A stretch of DNA of 11,914 nt from Sphingomonas sp. GTDB lineage: Bacteria; Pseudomonadota; Alphaproteobacteria; Sphingomonadales; Sphingomonadaceae. The stretch's first letter is position 1. The number at the start of each line of letters is the position of its first letter. Location: the NCBI GenBank assembly GCA_013812805.1, contig JACCSV010000018.1, forward strand, positions 1 through 11,914, read 5' to 3'. This document shows positions 5,743 to 11,914 of the stretch, piece after piece. The notes under the pieces were generated by a model, which was not told where the DNA came from, searched no databases, and saw nothing but the letters and a program-made list of their open reading frames with translations. A program made the position numbers and the translations under genes.

Positions 5743-6510
5743 ATGATTCTCAAAGGCAAAGTTGCACTGGTAACCGGCTCGACATCGGGGATCGGCCTCG
5801 CCATCGCGCGCGCCCTTGCCGCCGAGGGCGCGAAGCTGATGATCAATGGTTTCGGCGACGCCGGCGAGATCGAGCGGCTGAGCGGCGAACTCGGCGCGGT
5901 CCACGACGGCGCCGACATGTCCGACCCGGCCGCGACCGGCCGAATGCTTCAGCGCTGCGCGGACGAACTCGGCAGTCCTGATATCCTCGTCAACAACGCC
6001 GGCATCCAACACGTCTCGCCGGTCGACAGCTTCCCGCCGGAAAAATGGGACGCGATCATCGCCATCAACCTGTCGGCGGTATTCCATACGACGCGCGCCG
6101 CGCTTCCGGCGATGCGCTCCAAGGGCTGGGGCCGGATCATCAACACCGCATCGGCGCACAGCCTCGTCGCCAGCCCCAACAAGTCGGCCTATGTCGCCGC
6201 CAAGCACGGCGTAGCCGGCTTCACCAAGACCGTCGCGCTCGAAGCCGCCCGCGACGGGGTGACGGTCAATTGCATCTCGCCCGGCTACGTCTGGACGCCG
6301 CTGGTCGAGAACCAGATTCCGGACACGATGAAAGCGCGCGGCCTGACCCGCGAGCAAGTGATGAATGACGTGCTGCTCGCCGCCCAGCCGACCAAGCAGT
6401 TCGTCACGCCCGAGCAGGTCGCCGCGCTCGCCGTCTTCCTGTGCCGCGAGGAAGCGGCCGCGATCACCGGCGCCAATATCAGCATGGACGGCGGCTGGAC
6501 GGCGCAATAG
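5743..6510 (+). CDS. bdhA: 3-hydroxybutyrate dehydrogenase (SDR family)
   Basis: 255 residues from ATG with GGAGGAG five bases before it. Classical short-chain dehydrogenase features: cofactor motif TGSTSGIG at 11-18, NNAG at 84-87, and catalytic S137, Y150 and K154. Beyond the fold, Q89, H139, K147 and Q191 sit at the same offset (minus five) as the residues I recall binding the carboxylate in Pseudomonas 3-hydroxybutyrate dehydrogenase (Q94, H144, K152, Q196). This argues for that enzyme rather than a generic SDR. It interconverts (R)-3-hydroxybutyrate and acetoacetate with NAD in the cytosol, a step in polyhydroxybutyrate use and ketone metabolism. It is first in a probable operon with the DUF4893 lipoprotein and M20 hydrolase genes. 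No polyhydroxybutyrate synthase or depolymerase gene lies in the window. Confidence 0.9.
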   Translation: MILKGKVALVTGSTSGIGLAIARALAAEGAKLMINGFGDAGEIERLSGELGAVHDGADMSDPAATGRMLQRCADELGSPDILVNNAGIQHVSPVDSFPPEKWDAIIAINLSAVFHTTRAALPAMRSKGWGRIINTASAHSLVASPNKSAYVAAKHGVAGFTKTVALEAARDGVTVNCISPGYVWTPLVENQIPDTMKARGLTREQVMNDVLLAAQPTKQFVTPEQVAALAVFLCREEAAAITGANISMDGGWTAQ

Positions 6511-6521
6511 GCTTGCGAGCG

Positions 6522-7151
6522 ATGCGCTTCCTGCCGCTTGCACTGCTGATCGCCTGCGCCGGCTGCTCCGCCGCGCGCCCGCCGGTGGTGATCGCAAGGT
6601 CGGCAAGCGACTGGCGCTCGGTTGCGACCGAGGGCGACCGCGAGCGGCTCCGCGATTGGCGCAGCGCGTTCACCTCGGCGCTGGCCGCCGCGCGTGCCGC
6701 CGGCCACGGCGCCGACATCGCCCGCGAGGGCGCGCTGCTAAATCCCGACGCGGCGCTTGGCGGGCCCATCCCCAACGGCAGCTACCGGTGCCGGGTAATC
6801 AAGCTCGGCGCCAAGTCCTCGGGCCTGCTCAATTATGTCGCTTACCCCTATTTCAGCTGCCGCATCACACAGCGTGGCGGCGTCCAATCCTTCGCCAAGC
6901 TCAGCGGGTCGCAGCGGCAGGTGGGGGCAATCTTCCCCGGCGACCCGATGCGCCAGCTTTTCCTCGGCACGCTGGTGCTCGGCGACGAAGCGCGGGCGAT
7001 GCAATATGGGCTGGACGAGCAGCGCAACGTCGCCGGTTTCGTCGAGCGTATCGGCACCGCGCGCTGGCGGATGGTGATGCCGCGCCCCCACTTCGAATCG
7101 CAGCTCGATGTGATGGAGCTGGTGCCAACCTCAACGGAGTCCCTTCAATGA
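6522..7151 (+). CDS. DUF4893-type lipoprotein
   Basis: 209 residues. The start at ATG 6522 gives a compact lipoprotein signal MRFLPLALLIACAGC, in which LIAC (9-12) fits a lipobox, with C12 or C15 lipidated. A TTG at 6513 in frame would add only three residues. After the signal comes a short DWRSVAT...DRERLRDW helix region (about 30-47), then a central part with SYRCRVIKLG and FSCRI. This is the pattern I associate with DUF4893, an uncharacterised family of alphaproteobacterial exported proteins. Two Cys in the mature part could form a disulfide. It starts 11 bp after bdhA and its stop overlaps the next ATG by four bases, so it is probably co-transcribed with both. Function unknown. Confidence 0.8.
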   Translation: MRFLPLALLIACAGCSAARPPVVIARSASDWRSVATEGDRERLRDWRSAFTSALAAARAAGHGADIAREGALLNPDAALGGPIPNGSYRCRVIKLGAKSSGLLNYVAYPYFSCRITQRGGVQSFAKLSGSQRQVGAIFPGDPMRQLFLGTLVLGDEARAMQYGLDEQRNVAGFVERIGTARWRMVMPRPHFESQLDVMELVPTSTESLQ

Positions 7152-8464
7152 AGATCGCAATTGCCTTAGGCCTTGCCGCAATGATGCTTTCGACCAGCGC
7201 ATTGGCGGCAACGGTGGCGCAAGGGGTGCAGGCGGACATGCCGCAGCTCATCGCCCTTTACCGCGACCTGCACGCCAACCCCGAGCTGTCGAACCAGGAG
7301 TTCCGGACGGCGTCGAAACTCGCCGCCGAGGCGCGCAAGCTCGGCTTCCAGGTGACCGAGAACGTCGGCGGATCGGGAGTCGTCGCGTTCATAAAGAACG
7401 GGCCGGGACCGGTACTGATGCTCCGCGCCGACATGGACGGCCTTCCGGTCAAGGAGCAGACCGGCCTTCCGTTCGCCTCGAAAGCGTTGGGCAAGCTTCC
7501 GGACGGCACTTCGACACCGGTGATGCACGCCTGCGGCCACGATACCCACATGGCGACCTGGGTCGGCGCGGCGCGGCGCCTCGCCGCAATGAAGGACCAG
7601 TGGTCCGGCACATTGGTGATGATCCTGCAGCCTGCGGAGGAGATCGGCGTCGGCGCAAAGGCGATGCTCGAGGATGGGCTCTACACGCGCTTTCCAAAGC
7701 CCACGCACGTGCTCGGCTTCCACGACGCAGCCGCGCTCCCGGCCGGCGTGATCGGAGTCACGCCCGGCTATGCGCTCGCCAATGTCGACAGCGTCGATAT
7801 CACGGTCAAGGGTGTCGGCGGCCACGGCGCCTATCCGCACACGACCAAGGATCCGATCGTGCTTGGTTCGCGGATCGTCGCTGCGCTTCAGACGCTGGTC
7901 AGCCGCGAGAACGATCCGCAGGACCCCGCGGTGGTCACGGTCGGAAGCTTCCAAGCCGGGACCAAGCACAACATCATCCCCGATGAAGCCAAGCTCCAGC
8001 TGACGGTGCGCAGCTACAAGCCGGAAGTGCGCAAGCGTCTGCTCGACGGTATCGGGCGCGTGGTGCGCGGCGAGGCAATCGCCGCCGGGATGCCCGACGA
8101 CCGGATGCCGCTCGTCGCTGTCCGCGAGGCGGAATATACGCCTGCGACCTTCAACACCGAGAAACTGTCCCAGCGGGCGCTCGAGCTGTTCGGGCAGCAC
8201 TTCGGTCCGCAGCGCGCACTGAAGACTCCGCCAGTGATGGGCGGCGAGGACTTCGGCCGCTACTGGCTTGCCGACAAGTCGGTCGAAAGCCTGATCTTCT
8301 GGGTCGGCGGAACGCCGCGCGCGAAATGGGACGCGGCCGGCGGCGACTCTCAAAAGCTGCCGTCGCTCCACAGCCCCTTCTGGGCGCCCGATGCCGAGGC
8401 GGTGATCTCAACCGCCACCGAGGCGATGACGCTGGCCGCGCTCGACGTGCTGCGCAAAGGCTAG
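7148..8464 (+). CDS. Secreted M20 family metallopeptidase / amidohydrolase
   Basis: 438 residues. The ATG overlaps the preceding stop (ATGA) and is preceded by GGAGT (7137-7141). Residues 1-21 are a signal peptide ending ALAAT, so export to the periplasm is expected. M20D metal and catalytic features are all present: ADMDGLPV (94-101), HACGHDTH (127-134), PAEE (162-165), H192, the dimerisation-domain motif GGHGAYPH (224-231), HNIIPDEA (274-281), MGGEDFG (364-370) and H408. The cysteine metal ligand in HACGHD is typical of the aminoacylase/hippurate hydrolase/IAA-amino acid hydrolase branch. It probably cleaves an N-acyl amino acid or similar amide; the exact substrate cannot be read from sequence. 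An exported form with the lipoprotein gene suggests scavenging or envelope-related work. Confidence 0.92.
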   Translation: MKIAIALGLAAMMLSTSALAATVAQGVQADMPQLIALYRDLHANPELSNQEFRTASKLAAEARKLGFQVTENVGGSGVVAFIKNGPGPVLMLRADMDGLPVKEQTGLPFASKALGKLPDGTSTPVMHACGHDTHMATWVGAARRLAAMKDQWSGTLVMILQPAEEIGVGAKAMLEDGLYTRFPKPTHVLGFHDAAALPAGVIGVTPGYALANVDSVDITVKGVGGHGAYPHTTKDPIVLGSRIVAALQTLVSRENDPQDPAVVTVGSFQAGTKHNIIPDEAKLQLTVRSYKPEVRKRLLDGIGRVVRGEAIAAGMPDDRMPLVAVREAEYTPATFNTEKLSQRALELFGQHFGPQRALKTPPVMGGEDFGRYWLADKSVESLIFWVGGTPRAKWDAAGGDSQKLPSLHSPFWAPDAEAVISTATEAMTLAALDVLRKG

Positions 8465-8468
8465 ATCT

Positions 8469-8488
8469 CGCCGAGCCTGATCTCGGCG
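8469..8488 (+). terminator. Hairpin just after the M20 gene, possible terminator
   Basis: CGCCGAG (8469-8475) and CTCGGCG (8482-8488) form a perfect 7-bp GC-rich stem with a 6-nt loop, starting 5 bp after the stop codon. No continuous T-run follows (only scattered Ts from 8490), so efficiency is doubtful. It may still separate the bdhA operon from prsKR. Confidence 0.45.
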
Positions 8489-8516
8489 GTCCATTCACCA
8501 CTTCTTTGTAAAGTTT

Positions 8517-8539
8517 AGCGACACTGCGGCCATGTCGCT
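8517..8539. promoter_or_regulatory. Perfect 7-bp inverted repeat upstream of prsK
   Basis: AGCGACA (8517-8523) and its exact complement TGTCGCT (8533-8539) are separated by 9 bp. The centre-to-centre spacing is 16 bp, roughly one and a half helical turns. The repeat lies 27 bp before the prsK start. It could be an operator or a hairpin in the 5' leader. It does not match the sigma-54 consensus (TGGCAC-N5-TTGC). Confidence 0.4.
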
Positions 8540-8557
8540 GGATTTGACACTTACCTC

Positions 8558-8561
8558 GAGG
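8558..8561 (+). promoter_or_regulatory. Ribosome binding site of prsK
   Basis: GAGG lies 5 bases before the GTG at 8567. A second GGAGG overlaps the start codon itself and cannot serve it. No ATG exists in frame upstream before the in-frame TAG at 8516-8518, which supports the GTG start. Confidence 0.5.
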
Positions 8562-8566
8562 CGGAG

Positions 8567-10624
8567 GTGATCGCCTTTTGGGCCAATTCGCTCGCCGCGC
8601 TGACCTTTGCGGTGCTGCTGTTGTGGCGGCTGGGCTCGTCCGCTCGGCACCCCGGCCATTGGCTGCTGCTGGGCAGCTTCGCGCTTACCGCCTGCTGGGC
8701 CTGGATCGCGGCGATCGCGCCCGGCTCCCCGCTCGCGAGCTATGCCGAGACCGCGCGGAACCTGGTTTGGGTCGGTCTGCTCCACAACATCTTCGATTCC
8801 GGCACCGGTGACACTCGCCAGCCGGCGGTGCGACTGGTCTATGCGGCCGTCGCGGCGGCGCTTGGCGTGCAGCTAATCTTCGATTCGATCCTTCTGACCA
8901 CCAGCAGCCAGGCGGTATCGGATACCGGCCACATCCTTCGCATGACCGCGGCTGCCGGCGCTCTAGTCCTGGTCCACAACCTCTATGGCCAGGCTTCCCC
9001 AGGAAGCCGTTCGAGCATCCGTTACGTGGTAATCGCGCTGGCGCTTAGCTGGATCTACGACCTGAACCTCTACACCGTCGCTTACCTCGAGCCGCTGAAA
9101 GCGAGCGGACTTGCCGACTGGCGTGGCGCCGCGATCGCCCTCATTGGCGGCTTCTTCGCGCTCGGTGCCAAGCATGAGGACGGCTGGCGCGTCAGGCTGT
9201 CGCGCGCCGCGACGTTCCAGTCGCTGTCGCTGCTCGCGATCTGCGCTTATTTCGCGGTGATGGCGATGGTCGCCACCGCGCTTCGCGGAACCACGCTCGA
9301 CTGGCCGCGCACTGTCGCGGTGGCGGTGCTGGCGATGATGACGGTGGCAGCGATGGTGCTTCTGCCGAGCGCCCGGGCGCGGGCCTGGGCGAAGGTCAAG
9401 ATCGCCAAGCACGTTTTCGAGCATCGCTACGATTATCGCACCGAGTGGCTTCGCTTCACCGACACGCTCGGCAGCAGCAGCGCCGACGGCCGGCCGCTGG
9501 CCCAGCGAGTCATCAAGGCCTTCGCTGACATCGTCGAATGCCCGGGCGGCCTGCTCCTGGAATGCGACGCCGGTGGCGCGGTAGCGATCACCGCAAGCTG
9601 CGATTGGCCCGGCCGGTCGCCCGACCCAAACGATACCGACACCGGGCGCGCCTTTTGGCAGGAACTTGCAGCAAGCGGCCGGGTGATCGAGCTCGACGCC
9701 GTTCGCCAGGGCATCGCCGAGCCGCAGGACCGCGCCTTGACCATCCCCGGCTGGATCCTCGGCGACGCAGCCATTTGGGTGTGCGTGCCGCTCCTTCACC
9801 AGCGGCGGATGACCGGCCTGGTCGTGCTTGCCACCCCCGAATACCGCCGGCCGCTGGACTGGGAGGATTTCGACCTCTTGCGAACCGCTGGTCGCCAAGC
9901 CGCAAGCTCGCTTGCCGAAGCGCAGGGCCAGCGGGCGCTGTCCGACGCGCAACGGTTCGAGGAGTTCAACCGGCGCTTCGCCTTCATCCTCCACGATATC
10001 AAGAATCTGGTCAGCCAGCTGTCGCTGCTGACGCGCAACGCCGAGCGGCACGCCGAAAACGCCGAGTTCCGCGCCGACATGATCGCCACGCTCAAAAGCT
10101 CGATCGCCAAGATGAACGATTTGCTGGCACGGCTGGCGCCACAGGCCACGGCCCGCGCTTCGCCGACCGATCCGCAGCCGTTGCGCGACATCCTGTCCGC
10201 GGCAATCGCGGCGCACCGCGGGCCCCAGCCGGTGCAGCTGCTCGGCGAATGGGGCCACTGGGTAAACGCCGATGCCACGGCACTCGAGCAAGCGGTCGGC
10301 CATTTGCTGCAAAACGCCATCGAAGCGAGCCCCTCCGGGCAGCCAGTGGCGGTCCGCGCCAATGTTGACGGCAGCGAGCTGTGCATCGCCATCAGCGACA
10401 AGGGCGCCGGCATGGATCCCGACTTCGTGCGCAACAGCCTGTTCCGGCCGTTCGTCTCGAGCAAGCCGGGCGGCTTTGGCCTCGGCGCCTTCGAAGCCCG
10501 CTCGCTGGTTTCGGCGATGGGCGGCCGCCTGACTGTGGACAGCGCCCCCGGGCGGGGCACGACCTTCACCATCTGGCTTGCGGCGGCCGAGGCGCCGGGC
10601 ACCGAGCAAAGGAAAACCGCATGA
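8567..10624 (+). CDS. prsK: PrsK, PEP-CTERM system-associated membrane histidine kinase
   Basis: 685 residues from GTG. The N-terminal third is membrane-embedded, with hydrophobic spans near 5-21, 32-51, 88-109, 124-140, 151-175, 187-200, 218-238 and 248-267. It then enters the cytosol through KHVFEHRYDYRTEWLRF (281-297), a segment characteristic of PrsK. A GAF-like domain follows at about 310-455. The dimerisation/phosphoacceptor box is FILHDIKN with H476. The ATPase domain shows N583 in HLLQNAIEAS, SDKGAGM with D611, and a GFGLG box near 635-641. The kinase should sense an unknown envelope signal and phosphorylate PrsR. The family accompanies exosortase/PEP-CTERM and exopolysaccharide genes. 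Its stop overlaps the prsR ATG (ATGA), so the two are translationally coupled. Upstream genes are unrelated and set off by a hairpin. Confidence 0.92.
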   Translation: MIAFWANSLAALTFAVLLLWRLGSSARHPGHWLLLGSFALTACWAWIAAIAPGSPLASYAETARNLVWVGLLHNIFDSGTGDTRQPAVRLVYAAVAAALGVQLIFDSILLTTSSQAVSDTGHILRMTAAAGALVLVHNLYGQASPGSRSSIRYVVIALALSWIYDLNLYTVAYLEPLKASGLADWRGAAIALIGGFFALGAKHEDGWRVRLSRAATFQSLSLLAICAYFAVMAMVATALRGTTLDWPRTVAVAVLAMMTVAAMVLLPSARARAWAKVKIAKHVFEHRYDYRTEWLRFTDTLGSSSADGRPLAQRVIKAFADIVECPGGLLLECDAGGAVAITASCDWPGRSPDPNDTDTGRAFWQELAASGRVIELDAVRQGIAEPQDRALTIPGWILGDAAIWVCVPLLHQRRMTGLVVLATPEYRRPLDWEDFDLLRTAGRQAASSLAEAQGQRALSDAQRFEEFNRRFAFILHDIKNLVSQLSLLTRNAERHAENAEFRADMIATLKSSIAKMNDLLARLAPQATARASPTDPQPLRDILSAAIAAHRGPQPVQLLGEWGHWVNADATALEQAVGHLLQNAIEASPSGQPVAVRANVDGSELCIAISDKGAGMDPDFVRNSLFRPFVSSKPGGFGLGAFEARSLVSAMGGRLTVDSAPGRGTTFTIWLAAAEAPGTEQRKTA

Positions 10625-11914
10625 GCGCCGGCAGCGACAGGCCGACCCTGCTGATCGTCGAGGACGACGAGGGGCTGCAGCGGCAGCTCAAGTGGGCTTA
10701 TGACGATTACGACGTGGTCGTGGTCGGCGATCGCGCCGCCGCGCTGGAAGCGTTGCGGGCGCACGAGCCGGCGGTCGTGACCCTCGACCTGGGGCTCCCT
10801 CCGGACCCGGACGGCACCAGCGAAGGCTTCGCTGCGCTGTCGGAGATGCTCGGCGTCAAGCCCGACGCCAAGGTGGTGGTCGCCTCCGGCCATGGCGCCC
10901 ATGAAAGCGCGCTCAAGGCGATCGCGCTCGGCGCCTACGATTTCTATCGCAAGCCGATCGACATCGACGATTTGGGGCTGATCGTCGCGCGCGCCTTCAA
11001 GCTGCACGAGCTGGAAGCGGAGAATCGCCGGCTGGAGTCGGGCCTTGGGCAAACCGTGCTGGGATCGATGATCACTGCCTCGCCGGAGATGCACAAGGTC
11101 GCGCGAAGCATCGAGCGAGTCGCATCAACTGCCGTTTCGGTAATGCTGCTTGGTGCCAGCGGCACCGGCAAGGAATTGCTCGCCCGAGCGGTGCACGAAC
11201 AGAGCGGCCGCGCGCACGGTCCCTTCATCGCCATCAACTGCGCGGCAATTCCCGAAAATCTGCTTGAGGCGGAACTGTTCGGCCACGAGCGCGGCGCCTT
11301 CACCGGAGCGGTCAAATCCAACGTCGGCAAGGTCGAGATGGCGGAGGGCGGGACCCTCTTCCTCGATGAAGTCGGGGACATCCCGCTGCCGCTGCAGGTC
11401 AAGCTGCTACGCTTCCTGCAGGAACGGGTCATCGAGCGGATCGGCGGGCGCCAGCAGATCGCCGTCGATACCCGCATCGTCTGCGCCACCCACCAGGATC
11501 TGGAGGCGATGATCGCCGACGGCCGCTTCCGTGAGGACCTCTATTACCGGCTTGCCGAGATCGTCATCAAGATCCCGGCACTAGGCGAGCGCGCGGGTGA
11601 CGCCGTCCTTCTGGCGCGCCACTTCGTCAACCGCTTCGCGCCGGAAATGAATTCCAAGGTGCAGGGCCTGTCGCCCGACGCGGTTACAGCGATCGACGCC
11701 TATCGCTGGCCTGGCAACGTCCGCGAGCTCGAGAACCGGATCAAGCGCGCGGTGATCATGGCCGACGGCAAGTTGGTGGGCGCGGAAGACCTCGACCTGC
11801 CGCGCAGCGATGGTGCCGCCGCCGCCGAGGTCAACATCAACCTGCGCGCCGCCCGCGAAGTCGCCGACCGCAGGGCGATCCGCCAGGCGATGAGCCGAAC
11901 CGACAACAATATCT
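10621..11914 (+). CDS. prsR: PrsR, sigma-54-dependent response regulator (partial, C-terminus outside window)
   Basis: 431 codons are visible; only the last part of the C-terminal helix-turn-helix is missing. AAAGG at 10608-10612 precedes the ATG, which overlaps the prsK stop. Receiver domain at about 8-125: acidic pocket in VEDDE (13-17), phosphoacceptor D56 in LDLGLP, and K111 in FYRKP. AAA+ domain at about 150-385: Walker A GASGTGKE (178-185), an intact GAFTGA loop (225-230) that contacts sigma-54, Walker B LFLDE ending D249-E250, the FREDLYYRL region (303-311) and WPGNVREL (363-370). The Fis-type DNA-binding helix begins near 405 and is cut at the edge. The order receiver, AAA+, Fis is that of NtrC-class activators, and the sequence fits the PEP-CTERM-box regulator PrsR. 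On phosphorylation by PrsK it should activate sigma-54 promoters, probably of PEP-CTERM and polysaccharide genes; no such promoter was seen in this window. Confidence 0.92.
   Translation, partial: MSAGSDRPTLLIVEDDEGLQRQLKWAYDDYDVVVVGDRAAALEALRAHEPAVVTLDLGLPPDPDGTSEGFAALSEMLGVKPDAKVVVASGHGAHESALKAIALGAYDFYRKPIDIDDLGLIVARAFKLHELEAENRRLESGLGQTVLGSMITASPEMHKVARSIERVASTAVSVMLLGASGTGKELLARAVHEQSGRAHGPFIAINCAAIPENLLEAELFGHERGAFTGAVKSNVGKVEMAEGGTLFLDEVGDIPLPLQVKLLRFLQERVIERIGGRQQIAVDTRIVCATHQDLEAMIADGRFREDLYYRLAEIVIKIPALGERAGDAVLLARHFVNRFAPEMNSKVQGLSPDAVTAIDAYRWPGNVRELENRIKRAVIMADGKLVGAEDLDLPRSDGAAAAEVNINLRAAREVADRRAIRQAMSRTDNNI

Noticed and set aside
5650..6606. Minus-strand open frame extending the metallopeptidase upstream
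   Set aside because: It lies opposite bdhA and has low-complexity Arg/Gly/Ala content. The family match starts at 5649 with its own ribosome binding site.
6365..7147. Plus-strand N-terminal extension of the M20 hydrolase
   Set aside because: It reads through the end of bdhA and the DUF4893 gene in another frame. A clear signal peptide begins at 7148.
7166..8371. 401-codon minus-strand open frame
   Set aside because: Antisense to the M20 gene, whose catalytic motifs are all intact on the plus strand.
8544..8549. Perfect TTGACA as a -35 element for prsK
   Set aside because: A -10 element at normal spacing would fall at or inside the start codon, and none is visible there.
8532..8570. ATG at 8532 as a start for prsK or a leader peptide
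   Set aside because: It is out of frame with prsK, encodes only 12 residues and has no ribosome binding site. It does end at the prsK start, but that alone is weak.
8963..11094. Long minus-strand open frames opposite prsK and prsR
   Set aside because: Shadow frames in GC-rich coding DNA with no recognisable domains. The plus strand carries complete kinase and regulator motifs.
1..11914. Sigma-54 promoter sites (TGGCAC-N5-TTGC) as PrsR targets
   Set aside because: Several TGGCAC strings occur (for example near 3034 and 3091), but all are inside genes and none has TTGC at the right spacing.
1..11914. CRISPR array, insertion sequence or other direct-repeat array
   Set aside because: No regularly spaced repeats, transposase motifs or terminal inverted repeats were seen on either strand.

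Overview
The window is GC-rich and looks like a chromosomal segment of an alphaproteobacterium, most likely a sphingomonad (Sphingomonadales). This rests on the style of the proteins: a multi-PAS/GAF sensor, a DUF4893 lipoprotein, a secreted M20 amidohydrolase, a bdhA-type dehydrogenase and a PrsK/PrsR pair. It is an inference from recognised families; no 16S or marker gene is present. I recognise nothing that marks a transposon, prophage, plasmid origin or CRISPR array.

Left part (1-2715): a long sensor protein (PAS-PAS-PAS-GAF) reads leftward off the left edge. A 252-bp divergent intergenic region separates it from a rightward gene for an unrecognised 169-residue helix-turn-helix-like protein. 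That gap holds two inverted repeats. A 377-bp gene-poor stretch follows. It contains a possible 44-codon ORF for an extremely basic peptide and an AT-rich leader.

Middle (2716-8464): a secreted L,D-transpeptidase of the YcbB catalytic type; a tRNA-Ala(CGC) on the minus strand; an NADP-dependent zinc-less MDR oxidoreductase; and, tail-to-tail with it at 3 bp, a membrane-anchored neutral zinc metallopeptidase (YpfJ family). Divergent from the peptidase is a probable three-gene operon: 3-hydroxybutyrate dehydrogenase, a DUF4893 lipoprotein and a periplasmic M20 amidohydrolase. These genes are 11 bp apart and then overlapped by ATGA. A hairpin lies just after the last stop.

Right part (8465-11914): a two-gene unit, prsK-prsR, with an ATGA overlap. 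PrsK is a multi-spanning membrane histidine kinase and PrsR is a sigma-54-dependent response regulator with an intact GAFTGA loop. PrsR is cut by the right edge a few residues into its C-terminal Fis-type helix-turn-helix. This pair is the regulatory module tied to exosortase/PEP-CTERM protein sorting and exopolysaccharide loci. A 7-bp perfect inverted repeat lies in the prsK upstream region. No exosortase, PEP-CTERM substrate or polysaccharide gene is inside the window, so those would be expected to the right or elsewhere.

I did not find a clearly new system. The best leads are the inverted repeats beside regulator genes, the orphan HTH-like protein, the basic micro-ORF and the stand-alone YcbB-type transpeptidase.
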